Assembly: GCA_946480715.1 (NCBI GenBank) | Contig: CAMLKK010000010.1 | Span: 24,015-88,014 of the forward strand | Direction: 5' to 3' | Length of the DNA: 64,000 nucleotides | From: an uncultured Bacteriovorax sp. | Lineage (GTDB): Bacteria > Bdellovibrionota > Bacteriovoracia > Bacteriovoracales > Bacteriovoracaceae | Shown here: in pieces, positions 17,406 through 27,327 of the stretch | Numbering within the stretch: the first letter of the stretch is position 1 | Layout: the number at the start of each line of letters is the position of its first letter | Position numbers and translations under genes: made by a program | Notes under the pieces: generated by a model | Database searches by the model: none | Told to the model about the DNA's origin: nothing | What the model saw: only the letters and a program-made list of their open reading frames with translations

Positions 17406-18689
17406 ATGAACGAAAAAAACATCATTGTAGGTCTTGATGTAGGAACAACGAAAGTTTGTACAATCGTTGGTCTTCAACATCCAAACTCAGAACTTGAAAT
17501 TATCGGTATCGGCACACACCCTTCTTATGGACTTAAGAAAGGATCAGTCGTTAACATCGATAAAACGGTTCGTTCAATTCAGAATTCGCTGGAAGAAGCA
17601 AGACTGATGGCCGGAGTGAACATCACTTCAGCAACAATCGGAATCGCCGGAAGCCACATCTATAGCTTCAACTCTTCAGGTGTTGTTGCGATCAAAGGAA
17701 AAGAAATCACTCAAGACGATGTTGATCGCGTTCTCGAAGCTGCTAAAGCAGTCGTGATTCCATCTGACAGAGATATCCTTCACGTTATTCCTCAGGAGTT
17801 TCGTGTAGACAATACAACGGGAATTAAAAACCCAATCGGCATGTGCGGAGTTCGTTTAGAAGCTCACGTTCACATTGTAACGGGATCAATTCCTCTTATT
17901 CAAAACTTAGTTAAATGTGTTGAGCAGACAGGAATTGATGCTGAACATATTACACTTCAGCCATTAGCTTCATCAGAAGCTGTTCTTTCTCCAGAAGAAA
18001 AAGAACTTGGTGTTGTTCTTGTCGACATCGGTGGTGGAACAACTGATATCGCTGTATGGAAAGACGGAAGTCTTATCCACTCGCAAATTATTCCTATTGG
18101 TGGAAATCATTTCACAAACGACCTTGCGGTTGCTCTGAAAATTCCTCACAACGAAGCAGAGAGAATCAAAATCAATCACGGTTCTGTTCTTGCTGAACAA
18201 CTTAATCAATCAGCTCACATCACTGTACAGGGTCTTTCGGGAACAAAACCTCGCGAAGTTCAGTTGTCAGTAGTCGCTGAAGTTCTTGGAGCTCGCGCAG
18301 AAGAACTTTTCGATGTTGTTCGTGTAATGATTGAAGAAAAAAAATTAACTGGTGAAGTGGCCGGTGGATTTGTACTAACTGGTGGTGGTGCTCTTATTAA
18401 AGGAATGCCTGAGCTAGGTGAATACATCCTAATGCGTTCTTGCAAAATTGGTTTCCCAATCCCATTTGGTGGAATGACAAACATTATGCAGAACCCGAAA
18501 TTTTCAACAGTACTTGGCCTATTGATTGAAGCCGCTAAGAGAAAACCTTATGTTCCAACACAAGGACAAGCAGCTGCAAGCAATCACAGAGTCATGTTCG
18601 CTAAAGAAAAAGAAACAACAGAATCAACGACTGACCTCATTGGGAAACTAAGTGAGTCACTAAAGTCGGTATTCAAAGAAATATTTTAA
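17406..18689 (+). CDS. ftsA: cell division actin-like ATPase FtsA
   Basis: Tethers FtsZ to the membrane. Seen: the phosphate-1 motif GLDVGTTKVCTIVG at the N-terminus, the SHIYSFNSSGVV domain 1C region, the phosphate-2 motif VLVDIGGGTTDIAVW, and the adenosine motif GGFVLTGGGALIKGM. The final residues (LIGKLSESLKSVFKEIF) form the amphipathic membrane-targeting helix. Its 427 residues are normal. A small hairpin (GACAGA/TCTGTC, 17357-17373) lies between ftsQ and ftsA. Confidence 0.97.
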   Translation: MNEKNIIVGLDVGTTKVCTIVGLQHPNSELEIIGIGTHPSYGLKKGSVVNIDKTVRSIQNSLEEARLMAGVNITSATIGIAGSHIYSFNSSGVVAIKGKEITQDDVDRVLEAAKAVVIPSDRDILHVIPQEFRVDNTTGIKNPIGMCGVRLEAHVHIVTGSIPLIQNLVKCVEQTGIDAEHITLQPLASSEAVLSPEEKELGVVLVDIGGGTTDIAVWKDGSLIHSQIIPIGGNHFTNDLAVALKIPHNEAERIKINHGSVLAEQLNQSAHITVQGLSGTKPREVQLSVVAEVLGARAEELFDVVRVMIEEKKLTGEVAGGFVLTGGGALIKGMPELGEYILMRSCKIGFPIPFGGMTNIMQNPKFSTVLGLLIEAAKRKPYVPTQGQAAASNHRVMFAKEKETTESTTDLIGKLSESLKSVFKEIF

Positions 18690-18722
18690 AAATACTTTTG
18701 CTGAAGTTCCTAGGGAGGAATT

Positions 18723-20339
18723 ATGTTCGAGATGACAGATACAAACAATAGAATCAACGGCGCCAAAATCAAGGTTGTCGGAGTCGGTGGTGGTGGATGT
18801 AATGCCGTCAATACAATGATCCGTTCAGGGCTTTCAGGCGTAGAATACATTGTTGCAAATACAGATGCACAAGCTCTTAGCATTTCACTTGCTGAAACAA
18901 AAATTCAGTTAGGTGGAACAGTAACTAAAGGTCTTGGTGCTGGTGCAAATCCAGAAATCGGTAAAAAATCAGCACTAGAAGATTACGAAAAAATTTCGGA
19001 AGTTCTAAAAGGTGCAGATATGGTATTCATCACTGCTGGTATGGGTGGTGGAACAGGAACTGGAGCTGCTCCAGTTATCGCAAAACTAGCTAAGGAGCTT
19101 GGTGCTCTAACAGTTGGTGTTGTTACTAAACCTTTCGTTTTCGAAGGTAAAAAAAGATTCAAACAAGCTGAAGAAGGGATTAGAAATCTTGAAGAAAGTG
19201 TAGACTCACTTATCACTATTCCAAACCAAAGACTTCTTTACCTTGCAGGTGAAAACTTATCACTCGTTGATACTTTCAAGCGCGCAGACGAAGTTCTTCT
19301 AAACGCTGTTCGCGGTATTTCTGATTTGATCAACAACACTGGTCACATCAACGCTGACTTTGCTGACGTTTCAACTGTAATGGCCAACAAAGGTCTTGCT
19401 CTTATGGGTACAGGTGTTGCTCAAGGTGCTGGTCGCGCAATCAAAGCTGCGACTGAAGCCATCAGCTCTCCTCTTCTTGAAGATATCTCAATCAATGGTG
19501 CAACTGGTATCATCATCAACATCACTGGTTCTGATACGCTTACTATGCATGAAACAAACGAAGCTGTTACATTGATTATGGAAGCTGCTGATGAAAATGC
19601 TGAAATCATTTTCGGAACAGTTATCGATAACAATGCTGGCGAAGATATCAAAGTTACTGTTATCGCAACTGGGCTTGGTGGACAAATTAGAGCGCTTGCA
19701 GGATCGACTGCATCAGCTTCTTCTCAAGTGTCACAACAATCTTCTTTCTCGCAATCATTTTCTCAACCAGTAGCTGCACAACCTGCTTACCAAGCAGCAG
19801 CTCCAACTCCAGTTGTTGAAACTCCGGCTCCATCGCCAAAAATTGAACCAATCATGGAAGCGCCAGTATCACGTCCGGCACCAGTAGCTTCAGCACCAGT
19901 TCAACCGGCTGCACCAGCTCCTCGCCAAGAAGTAGCTTCATCATCAAATGATTCTGATTTTGGATTTGATGATCGTTCAGATTTCGATCGTTTCATGAGA
20001 GACAGAAGTGCATACTCAAATGCTTCTCATGAAGAAGAAATGGGAACGCAAGCAGCTCCACAACAGCAACAACCTTCTCGTTTGATTCAATCAATCAGAG
20101 ATGCAGCTAACCGTTATGAAAATGCAACTCCATCAAGACCAGCAGCTGCTACACCAGCTCCTCGTGCATCTGAAATGGAATCAAGCATTGGAAGCAACAC
20201 TAGAGCTAAGTCAATTGCTGAAAAATTAGGATTCATTAACTTTGATGAAGATGAATTCGATACTCCTTCATACCTTCGTAAAGAAGAGAAGACTGAGCAA
20301 AGACCAGTTATCAGAGAAAATAAGAATTTAGATTTATAA
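18723..20339 (+). CDS. ftsZ: cell division tubulin homologue FtsZ
   Basis: GTPase that forms the division ring. Seen: [13 protein letters not shown], the tubulin signature [11 protein letters not shown], and the T7 loop [11 protein letters not shown]. The protein is long (538 residues): after the GTPase core (to about residue 330) comes a linker of about 180 residues rich in Pro, Ala, Gln and Ser, then DTPSYLRK, which matches the FtsA-binding C-terminal peptide, and a further tail of about 20 charged residues. Long linkers are known in alphaproteobacteria and some others. The strong site GGGAGG lies upstream of ATG 18723. It is followed by a terminator. Confidence 0.97.
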   Translation: MFEMTDTNNRINGAKIKVVGVGGGGCNAVNTMIRSGLSGVEYIVANTDAQALSISLAETKIQLGGTVTKGLGAGANPEIGKKSALEDYEKISEVLKGADMVFITAGMGGGTGTGAAPVIAKLAKELGALTVGVVTKPFVFEGKKRFKQAEEGIRNLEESVDSLITIPNQRLLYLAGENLSLVDTFKRADEVLLNAVRGISDLINNTGHINADFADVSTVMANKGLALMGTGVAQGAGRAIKAATEAISSPLLEDISINGATGIIINITGSDTLTMHETNEAVTLIMEAADENAEIIFGTVIDNNAGEDIKVTVIATGLGGQIRALAGSTASASSQVSQQSSFSQSFSQPVAAQPAYQAAAPTPVVETPAPSPKIEPIMEAPVSRPAPVASAPVQPAAPAPRQEVASSSNDSDFGFDDRSDFDRFMRDRSAYSNASHEEEMGTQAAPQQQQPSRLIQSIRDAANRYENATPSRPAAATPAPRASEMESSIGSNTRAKSIAEKLGFINFDEDEFDTPSYLRKEEKTEQRPVIRENKNLDL

Positions 20340-20350
20340 TTTGCTAATCG

Positions 20351-20382
20351 GGCCCGGCTTAAAGCTGGGCCTGATATTTTTT
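20351..20382 (+). terminator. terminator of the ftsZ operon, overlapping the convergent gene
   Basis: GGCCCGGCT (20351-20359) pairs with AGCTGGGCC (20363-20371), with one G-U pair and a 3-base loop, followed by TGATATTTTTT. The right arm encodes the final codons and stop of the convergent gene that ends at 20359, so the hairpin is part of a coding sequence on the other strand. Confidence 0.8.
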
Positions 20383-20943
20383 GATTTCCGCTTCTAACCT
20401 ATCTGCTTCACTCTCAATCACATTTAACTGCACAAACGATTCGATAAAATCATTTTCAATGTTGATCTTGTAATGAGTGAGGATGAAACTTGGCATGTTT
20501 TCTTCTTTCCACAATTTTCTTTTAAAGTGATAAACATACAACCCATCAATTGGAGTGTCAGGAGTCGTTTTTACGTCTGTAATCTGCTTCCACTTATTAT
20601 TTGCAAAAACTCTAAAGTGTTCTTTGCAGAAATAAAGTCCATCGTGTTCGACTAAACAGTTCTCGCAGAAAACATCTTCACAAATTAGACATCCGCCCAC
20701 AGATTGGGCATCGGGATGATTACTGCAGTAGAATTTTTCGACAATATGTTCTTCAGATACTTTTTTAATAACTGGTTTTTCTTCTGGTTCTTTTGATTGA
20801 AAAACCGTCACAGGGGCAGGAGATGGTTTGTTTTGCATGAGAAGTTTAACTAAAACAAATCCAATAATTCCTATAAGCAACAAAATGATGAACAAGAGAA
20901 ACAAAATGATTGTTACTAAGTGGCTTTGAAAAAATTCATTCAT
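20359..20943 (-). CDS. membrane-anchored protein with a B-box-like zinc module
   Basis: A 194-residue protein. One membrane helix (about 9-35) near the N-terminus is followed by a Pro/Lys/Glu-rich spacer. Residues 73-109 hold C73, H76, C85, C88, C93, C96, H100, C106 and H109, a spacing that resembles B-box-type zinc fingers with two metal sites. The rest is a mixed domain ending in a helical segment. B-box modules are best known from eukaryotic TRIM proteins, but short bacterial versions occur on membrane proteins. It overlaps the RNase J gene by 4 bases, so the two are probably co-transcribed. Function unknown. Confidence 0.72.
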   Translation of the reverse strand: MNEFFQSHLVTIILFLLFIILLLIGIIGFVLVKLLMQNKPSPAPVTVFQSKEPEEKPVIKKVSEEHIVEKFYCSNHPDAQSVGGCLICEDVFCENCLVEHDGLYFCKEHFRVFANNKWKQITDVKTTPDTPIDGLYVYHFKRKLWKEENMPSFILTHYKINIENDFIESFVQLNVIESEADRLEAEIKKYQAQL

Positions 20944-22568
20944 AGAATATGCACCGTTGTCATTGGCTTATAACCTAAGATATGATCAAAATGTCTTCTT
21001 ATGCCGACTCTCAACTCTTCCTTGGCCTTATCCATATCTTTAAAATTCAACTGCGAACAATATCCTTCAAGAAATTTTTGAAAACGATCTTTGTTTTCAC
21101 TTACCATTTGGGGAAGCCCCATAAAATCGTAAGTCATTTTTTCAATTCGTGATGAATTTACCCCCATGCGAATTGAAACAAAAACAGAACCATTGCATGC
21201 AAGTTTTCTGCGCTCACTTACCTTTTCTCGCTCAAGTACTAAACCTTTTCCGTGAATGATGATTGGCTCCAGCTTTTCGCCTTGGACAACTTTTAATTTT
21301 AAGTTTTGATCAATAATAAGTTGATCATGGTTGAGTAAGTAGTGAGTCGTCGAAGCTGGAAACACTTCTTTGATGTGTGCAATATGCTCACGAATGAAAT
21401 AACTTTCACCATGAATAGGGATGATGTCAGTAGGTTGAAATTTTTGATATAACTCCAGAAGATCTTTTCGCCCCGGATGGCCTGATACGTGAATGAGTCG
21501 ATCAGATGCAGTGACAACCTTGCAGCCAACTTCTGAAAGTTTATTCACGAGGAGAGATATTTTTTTCTCATTACCTGGAATCGCTTTAGAACTCATAAGA
21601 ACAGTATCTGTTGGTCTGGGTTTGAATTGGGAATCTTCGCCCACACAATATCTGCGGAAAGTCCCTCGGAAATCACCCTGACAACCTGAGAGAAGAACAA
21701 CAACATGGTCTTCATTACCAGTTAAAGATTCCGACATCGTCACGACGGATTGGTAATCAGGAATCATTCCTAATTCATTAGCGGTATTGAGATAGCTAAT
21801 CATCGATCGGCCATGAGGGATAAGTTTTTTCCCGTGTTTTTTACAAAGCTTCACAAATGTCATCAGACGATGGATATTGGAAGAAAAACATGTGATGAAA
21901 ATTCGGGCTTCTGCTTTTTCAAAAAGCTCATCAAAAACAGGAATGAGATCTTGTTCTGAAGGCGTCTCGTGCTGAGAGCTCATAATGTTCGTACTATCAA
22001 CAAGAAGAATTTTTCGTTCTAGTTTTTGAGAACGTTTAATTAATTTTTCGAAATCAAATGGACGTTCATAAGTTGTACGATGGTCAATTTTAAAATCTGA
22101 AATAAAAAAGAATCCACACTTTTCACTACGGTCTTTTACTAATAAACCAACAGTTTCTGGAATCGAATGATTCACGTGAATAGGATCAATGGTGAAATCT
22201 TTGAATTCTAAATGATCATGGTGGCGATAGACAGTTATCGGGTGAGGACTGTGATTAAATTCCAATTTTTTTCTGATCAAATCGGCGGCAAATGGTGAAG
22301 CCAAAACCACAATGTTGGGAAACTTTTTTACGACATGTAAAACGGCACCTATATGATCCTCGTGACCATGAGTTATAATCAAATGAGTCGGTACCGGAAT
22401 AGTACTTAAATCTGGTATAAGATAATCGATATCGAAAAAGTCTTCATAGGGAAAAAGAATTCCCGCATCAATGAGAATAGTATCATTCGCCCCTTGCACT
22501 AAAGTCATGTTGGAGCCGATTTGTCCGACACCGCCAACTGGAGTAATTGTTAATAAAGGCTGTGCCAT
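20940..22568 (-). CDS. rnj: ribonuclease J (metallo-beta-lactamase/beta-CASP nuclease)
   Basis: RNase J is a 5'-3' exonuclease and endonuclease for mRNA decay and RNA processing. Seen: GGVGQIGSN at the N-terminus, the catalytic HGHEDHIG motif with H67, H69, D71 and H72, VNHSIPETVG, and DSTNIMSS. The beta-CASP domain carries HGRSMISYLN and ends with VSGHPGRKDL, followed by PIHGESYFIREH. Its 542 residues are normal for RNase J. Many bacteria with RNase J lack or supplement RNase E. It lies between the zinc-module gene (4-base overlap) and the uridine-kinase-like gene, all on the minus strand. Confidence 0.94.
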   Translation of the reverse strand: MAQPLLTITPVGGVGQIGSNMTLVQGANDTILIDAGILFPYEDFFDIDYLIPDLSTIPVPTHLIITHGHEDHIGAVLHVVKKFPNIVVLASPFAADLIRKKLEFNHSPHPITVYRHHDHLEFKDFTIDPIHVNHSIPETVGLLVKDRSEKCGFFFISDFKIDHRTTYERPFDFEKLIKRSQKLERKILLVDSTNIMSSQHETPSEQDLIPVFDELFEKAEARIFITCFSSNIHRLMTFVKLCKKHGKKLIPHGRSMISYLNTANELGMIPDYQSVVTMSESLTGNEDHVVVLLSGCQGDFRGTFRRYCVGEDSQFKPRPTDTVLMSSKAIPGNEKKISLLVNKLSEVGCKVVTASDRLIHVSGHPGRKDLLELYQKFQPTDIIPIHGESYFIREHIAHIKEVFPASTTHYLLNHDQLIIDQNLKLKVVQGEKLEPIIIHGKGLVLEREKVSERRKLACNGSVFVSIRMGVNSSRIEKMTYDFMGLPQMVSENKDRFQKFLEGYCSQLNFKDMDKAKEELRVGIRRHFDHILGYKPMTTVHIL

Positions 22569-23201
22569 TTATGACCTTCTCTTTTTTGTTTTAGTCTGAG
22601 CTTTCATCAGCTCAGAAACTTTAGCTGCCAAAATGCTGGCGGCTATATCAGTTTCTTCACCCACGATAAAATCAGCGTATTGTCTCTGGGGATCTAAATA
22701 CTTTTGATACATGGGTCTTACTGTCTCATAGTATTGAGTAATTACTGAATCGAGCGAGCGACCGCGTTCTTCAACATCTCTATGCAAACGACGAATGAAT
22801 CGGATATCTGCTTCCACATGCAAGAAGGCGGTGATGTCACATAGTTTACGTATATCTTCTTGGTAGAGGCTAAATATACCTTCAAACAAGACCACTCTGG
22901 TGGCCTTCACAACGCTTGAAGTTTTGAGTCGCTTGTTTGTCTTGAAATCATAATGTGGTGACTTGATTGATTTGCCATCTCTAAGCATCAGCAAATGCTT
23001 TTTTAGTAACTCCCAGTCAAACGCATCAGGATGATCGAAGTTAGGTCGGCCTTTTGAAGTCTGTAATTGTTTGGGAAGTTTTGGGAGATAGTATGAGTCC
23101 ATGTGCAAAATAGAAATTTCTTCATCAACAGCTTTTTTTACTTTTTCGGCAAATGTGGTCTTTCCAGAACCAGATCCTCCACAAATGGAAATGATGTGCA
23201 C
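22569..23201 (-). CDS. udk: uridine kinase-like P-loop kinase
   Basis: Phosphorylates uridine/cytidine in pyrimidine salvage if it is a true Udk. Seen: the P-loop ICGGSGSGKTTF, MDSYYLP, NFDHPDAFDWELL, PHYDF and VVLFEGIFSLY, which match the uridine kinase/phosphoribulokinase family. I chose GTG at 23201 (210 residues) because GAGGAG lies 6 bases upstream. The frame could run back to 23291, but that would overlap the divergent gene at 23278. The stop abuts the RNase J start. Substrate is inferred from the family. Confidence 0.83.
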   Translation of the reverse strand: MHIISICGGSGSGKTTFAEKVKKAVDEEISILHMDSYYLPKLPKQLQTSKGRPNFDHPDAFDWELLKKHLLMLRDGKSIKSPHYDFKTNKRLKTSSVVKATRVVLFEGIFSLYQEDIRKLCDITAFLHVEADIRFIRRLHRDVEERGRSLDSVITQYYETVRPMYQKYLDPQRQYADFIVGEETDIAASILAAKVSELMKAQTKTKKRRS

Positions 23202-23277
23202 AGCTCTCTCCTCAATGGTTTTTTTCTCAATAAAATGATAGATTAATCTCAAAACATTGGAAAGAAGGAAGAAAGGA

Positions 23278-24804
23278 ATGAAAGTGTTCAAATACTGTAT
23301 GGCATTGACGATTTATGCTTCACTGTCGATGGCATTTGCTCAACAGCAAATTAACGTGGCCATTTCAGCCGCACCAAACAGTTTAACTCCTTTTTATTCA
23401 ACAGATGCGAACTCTCAAAACATTAACCGTCTTGTTCATTCATCCCTAATTGATTTTAATGAAAAAATGCAGTTCATCTGTGTTGCTTGTGAAACCTTTA
23501 AAGATGAAATGGAAGGAACAAAACAAGTTCTAACATTTAAGTTAAGGAGTGATCTCACTTTTCACGATGGATCAAAGGTAAGTGCTAACGATGTAAAAAA
23601 TTCTTGGCAGTATTTTGCTAAAAACGAAAAAATTAAATCAACTTTCATGGGTGCATACGAAGCTATAGAAGATGTGGTGATCGTTGACCCTTCGACAGTT
23701 AAAATTATTTTCAAGACATTTTCGCTGGAAAATTTATCCAACCTTGCTCTCTTAAAAATTGTTAAGGTTCCTGATCTTACCAAAGATTCATACGAGCCTT
23801 TTGATGTCATTGGATGTGGTGAATATCAATATACGAAAATTGATCCACTGGAAATTCGTATTAATCCGAGAAACAGCACCAGACCAAATTTTGTTTTTAA
23901 AGTTGTTAAAGATGAAACAACGCTTGCGCTTAAATTGCTCAATAAAGAAATTGATCTTTCTGTGGCCAACATGTCTCCTCGAAAAGTTTTTTGGTTGAAG
24001 TCTCAACCAGGAATTAAAATTTGGGAAAAACCGAGCGGGAATTTTCAGTTCATGGGGATCAACCACAAGCGCGAAATATTCCAGGATCTGAGAGTGAGAA
24101 AAGCCTTTTCTCACCTTTTGCCTCGTGAAGATATCTTAAAATACAAATTAAAGAACACAGCAGTACTTGCAACTGGAATGTTCTCTCCCGCGTTTGGCGA
24201 TATGTATGTTGCACGTCCCATTGATAAATATGATGTTGAGTTGGCCCGAGATCTTTTGACACAAGCTGGATATAAGAAAAACAAGAATGGATTGCTGGAA
24301 AAAGATGGAAAGATTCTAGAAATTGACTGGAAGGTTAGTAATAACAAAGCAAGCATAGAAATCGTTGAAGTGTTGCAGAGTTATTTCCAAAAAGAAGGAA
24401 TAATTATTAACGTTAGTATTCAAGAGTGGGGAACTTACATGGCCGCCTTCAAGGCCGGGAAGTTTGATATCGTTATCGGACAATGGGTAGGATTCACTGG
24501 TCCTGACATGTTAAAATTCGTCTATCACTCAACTAACACACCTCCGAAAGGTGGTAACCGCGTCGGTTATAATAATCCACAAGTCGATAAACTTTTGGAT
24601 ATGGCCACTGTAGAAACTAATTCTTCAAAAAGAACAGAACTCTATAAGCAAGCCGAGCAAGCCATCGTTTCAGATTATGCAAGTATAAATTTATGGCACC
24701 CAAACATTATTTGGATTGGTCGCAGTTGTTTGAGTGATATTACGCTTGAACCAACTGGAAGCTTTTATCCTTTAAAAACACTTGAGAAGAACTGTGGAAA
24801 ATAA
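23278..24804 (+). CDS. ABC-type peptide/nickel transport periplasmic binding protein
   Basis: SBP family 5 (DppA/OppA type) solute-binding protein, 508 residues, with an N-terminal signal peptide (cleavage near AFA-QQQ) and no lipobox. Seen: SLTPFYSTDANSQNINRLVH at the start of the mature protein, the family signature YTFKLR-like LTFKLRSDLTFHDGSKVSANDV, and MGINHKREIFQDLRVRKAFS. Start ATG 23278 is preceded by GAAAGGA. No permease or ATPase gene adjoins it, so the partner transporter is elsewhere or is shared. The ligand cannot be read from sequence. Confidence 0.88.
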   Translation: MKVFKYCMALTIYASLSMAFAQQQINVAISAAPNSLTPFYSTDANSQNINRLVHSSLIDFNEKMQFICVACETFKDEMEGTKQVLTFKLRSDLTFHDGSKVSANDVKNSWQYFAKNEKIKSTFMGAYEAIEDVVIVDPSTVKIIFKTFSLENLSNLALLKIVKVPDLTKDSYEPFDVIGCGEYQYTKIDPLEIRINPRNSTRPNFVFKVVKDETTLALKLLNKEIDLSVANMSPRKVFWLKSQPGIKIWEKPSGNFQFMGINHKREIFQDLRVRKAFSHLLPREDILKYKLKNTAVLATGMFSPAFGDMYVARPIDKYDVELARDLLTQAGYKKNKNGLLEKDGKILEIDWKVSNNKASIEIVEVLQSYFQKEGIIINVSIQEWGTYMAAFKAGKFDIVIGQWVGFTGPDMLKFVYHSTNTPPKGGNRVGYNNPQVDKLLDMATVETNSSKRTELYKQAEQAIVSDYASINLWHPNIIWIGRSCLSDITLEPTGSFYPLKTLEKNCGK

Positions 24805-25771
24805 AACTTTTAATTTTGTGTTAATCGAGTTCAGTGGAGAAAACGCGAAACTCGCAAATCTCATCAATGCTTATGCCATGGAAGATTTTCACTGTGATGG
24901 TGTTGAAGAGTTTTCTCTTGAAGAAGCCAGAGTTGACGAAATTTTAGGTGAAAGAGCTTATTCGGGAGGAGATATTCCTGAAACGCTAATTGATGAAGTT
25001 CAAGAAGCTACTTTTGGCCAAGATTCTTTTACATTTAAATATTATTTTTACGAAGGTGATCATGAGGGCCATTGTGAAGATTTTGTTTTTTTCTTAAAAG
25101 ATTCATATCCAGAACTTCCACTTTATACGGCCCAGAAGCCTTTTGAAGATTGGAATGCAGAATGGAAAAAATTCTATACACCAATTTGGGTGTCTTCAAA
25201 TTTAGAAGTGATTCCTGAATGGCTGCAAAGTCGGGAGAAAAAAAGTACTCATCAAGTTTATATTTATCCAGGTATGGGTTTTGGAACTGGCACTCATGAA
25301 ACTACTTTTTTATGTCTAGTTCTCTTCGATCAAATCATTAATGAATTGAAAAAAAGCGATCAATGTCTGGACTTCGGTTGTGGCTCTGGAATTCTAGGAA
25401 TTGCGGCAATGAAAATTAAAGAAATGCCGACGCTTTTTTGTGATATTGATAAAAGTGCGCTCGATAATTGTGTCCAGAATCTGGTTTTGAATTTCGAAGG
25501 GAAAAATATCGAAGGTACAACACTTGTGATTCGTGATCGCTATCAACCGAAGAAACATAAATTAGTTTTTGCCAATATTCTAGAGCATGTTTTGATCTCG
25601 GAAAAACCAACGATCACGCAAAGTTTAGATAAAAATGGATTTCTGATTGTTTCAGGAATTCTTAATCATCAAGTGGACAATATCATCGCTCAATACAAAG
25701 AACTCAAAAAAGTAAATGTGGTAACAAAGGGAGATTGGAGCGCTATTCTTTTTCAGGATAGAGGAAATTAA
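24794..25771 (+). CDS. prmA: ribosomal protein L11 methyltransferase-like (PrmA family)
   Basis: Class I SAM methyltransferase, about 325 residues. The N-terminal half is divergent. Then come WKKFYTPIWV, the PrmA signature PGMGFGTGTHETT, motif I LDFGCGSGILGIAAMK, and FANILEHVLI in the NPPY-like catalytic region. PrmA trimethylates ribosomal protein L11. The weak N-terminal domain leaves a related protein or RNA methyltransferase possible. I prefer GTG 24794 over TTG 24782. Either one overlaps the preceding gene, and the next gene starts directly after the stop. Confidence 0.82.
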   Translation: MENKTFNFVLIEFSGENAKLANLINAYAMEDFHCDGVEEFSLEEARVDEILGERAYSGGDIPETLIDEVQEATFGQDSFTFKYYFYEGDHEGHCEDFVFFLKDSYPELPLYTAQKPFEDWNAEWKKFYTPIWVSSNLEVIPEWLQSREKKSTHQVYIYPGMGFGTGTHETTFLCLVLFDQIINELKKSDQCLDFGCGSGILGIAAMKIKEMPTLFCDIDKSALDNCVQNLVLNFEGKNIEGTTLVIRDRYQPKKHKLVFANILEHVLISEKPTITQSLDKNGFLIVSGILNHQVDNIIAQYKELKKVNVVTKGDWSAILFQDRGN

Positions 25772-26461
25772 GTGAGAGCACTTTATCATCCATTTGATTT
25801 CGATGATCAAAAAGAATTAGTGATTAACGACGAAGGTGTTCATCATTTGAATGTCGTACGTGCAAGAGTAAATGATCCATTGTTATTGCTTAACGGTCGT
25901 GGTGGAAAACTGCAAACTGTTATTAAGTCCGTTGAAAAAAAACAAGTTATCGTAGAAGTAAAGAAATTTGAACAATGTGAAAAACAAAACAATTTTGTTC
26001 TTGCGGTTGCACTTCCTAAAAAAGATGCTTTCGAAGATATTTTAAAGATGGCGGTAGAACTTGGTGTTCAAACAATTGTTCCACTAAGTTCACAGTATTC
26101 TCAGTATGATTATATCGAAAATGAAAGAACCGCGAGATTAGTAGAAAGCGCCTTAGTTCAATCAAACAATCCCTGGTTTCCAGAAATAAAACCTCAGAAA
26201 AAATTAGCGGAATTTCTGCATGATAATTCACTGCCTTTAGCTTTTTTTAATTCCCTTCCCGCTTCTCAAAACAAAAACGATCGTCAGATCCATTTTCCGC
26301 TCGTCATCCTCATTGGGCCGGAGGGTGGTTTTTCAGACGAGGAAATCAATTTAATCAAATCCCAAAAGAATGTGATGGAAGTACACCTTCCTACGCCTAT
26401 TTTACGCGCACCTACAGCAGTCTGTGCTTCAATTGGTTACTTTCTGGCCCTGAAAAACTAG
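25772..26461 (+). CDS. rsmE: 16S rRNA (uracil-1498-N3)-methyltransferase
   Basis: SPOUT-class methyltransferase for U1498 of 16S rRNA. Seen: HHLNVVRARVNDPLLLLNGRGG in the N-terminal PUA-like domain, the ALPKKDAFEDILKMAVELGVQ segment, LIGPEGGFSDEEI and the C-terminal knot LPTPILRAPTAVCASIGY. Its 229 residues are normal. GTG 25772 follows the prmA stop with no gap, and the two genes commonly neighbour each other in bacteria. Confidence 0.95.
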   Translation: MRALYHPFDFDDQKELVINDEGVHHLNVVRARVNDPLLLLNGRGGKLQTVIKSVEKKQVIVEVKKFEQCEKQNNFVLAVALPKKDAFEDILKMAVELGVQTIVPLSSQYSQYDYIENERTARLVESALVQSNNPWFPEIKPQKKLAEFLHDNSLPLAFFNSLPASQNKNDRQIHFPLVILIGPEGGFSDEEINLIKSQKNVMEVHLPTPILRAPTAVCASIGYFLALKN

Positions 26462-26565
26462 GTCCAAGTTCCAGGAACGTCTCCCGAATGTAAGTCGAAA
26501 AGTATTGATGCTTTGTAAAGCTTGTGCGAATCTGAATAAATAGGTGACTAAACATAGGAATGATT

Positions 26566-27327
26566 ATGAATCAAGATCAACACTCATTTAGAGCAGAAAG
26601 CAAAGCAATGCCAGTTGAAATCAATCTTGATGAATTTATGATTAGTGAAGAAAGTTTTAAACCAATGACTAAAGGTTTAGGTTTTCATCAAGACACAAAA
26701 CGTCCATCTTTCAAGCCTGCCCCAAAAGAAGTGAAAGCTTTTGGAGCTCAGTCGGCAACAAAACAAACCTTATCTCCATTAGCTCCTTTATCGCCTTCTG
26801 CTCAAACAATGGCATCAAATCATATGCCGACCGGTTTAGAAGCGTTTTATGGCCAATCTGGAACTTCTGCAAAAGCAATTGAAACTGATCTGGACCTTAA
26901 AGTTGAAACTAAAGCTCCTGCCGCTCAAAAGTACATCGCAGCTTCGATGTTATCTCAATTCTCAGCATGGATTGTAGATATTTTAGTGATTGCTAGCTTT
27001 GTTGCGATCACTGGTGCGCTTTTAGTACTTGCTTCAGGAATTGAATTAAAAATGTACTCACGCTTAATCTCTGTGCAGGATTTGAGCATTTTCTCAGCAG
27101 CTATTTTTTCAATCTACTATCTACTCTACTTCACGATTTTAGATCTTTCTTCATCGCCGGGAAAAACACTATTTGGTTTGAAAGTTATTAAGGTTGATGG
27201 AAAAGGATTAAGTGTTCGCCATACTTTTTTCCGCGCACTGATTTCACTATTGTCAGCTGTGGCCTTATTTCTTCCTATGGTTCTCGACTTTCAAGGTCGC
27301 TTGTCTGATACAAAAGTTGTTAAGTAA
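26566..27327 (+). CDS. RDD-family membrane protein
   Basis: About 253 residues. The first 115 are polar and low in complexity (rich in Ser, Pro, Thr, Lys and Ala), probably unstructured and cytoplasmic. The rest is an RDD-like domain: FSAWIVDILVI (the first helix with its conserved Asp), a second helix near IFSIYYLLYF, and SSPGKTLFGLKVI followed by FFRAL and another hydrophobic segment. RDD proteins are small membrane proteins, some linked to ion exchange. Most have no known role. I chose ATG 26566 because AGGA (26556-26559) is well placed for it. The stop overlaps the hldE-like start (TAATG). Confidence 0.8.
   Translation: MNQDQHSFRAESKAMPVEINLDEFMISEESFKPMTKGLGFHQDTKRPSFKPAPKEVKAFGAQSATKQTLSPLAPLSPSAQTMASNHMPTGLEAFYGQSGTSAKAIETDLDLKVETKAPAAQKYIAASMLSQFSAWIVDILVIASFVAITGALLVLASGIELKMYSRLISVQDLSIFSAAIFSIYYLLYFTILDLSSSPGKTLFGLKVIKVDGKGLSVRHTFFRALISLLSAVALFLPMVLDFQGRLSDTKVVK

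Noticed and set aside
23202..23291. Extension of the uridine kinase frame to 23291
   Set aside because: It would overlap the divergent binding-protein gene, and the GTG at 23201 has a strong GAGGAG site.
26462..26565. Palindrome GTTCCAGGAAC before the RDD gene as a promoter element
   Set aside because: No plausible -10/-35 pair at the right spacing could be assigned, so I did not call it.
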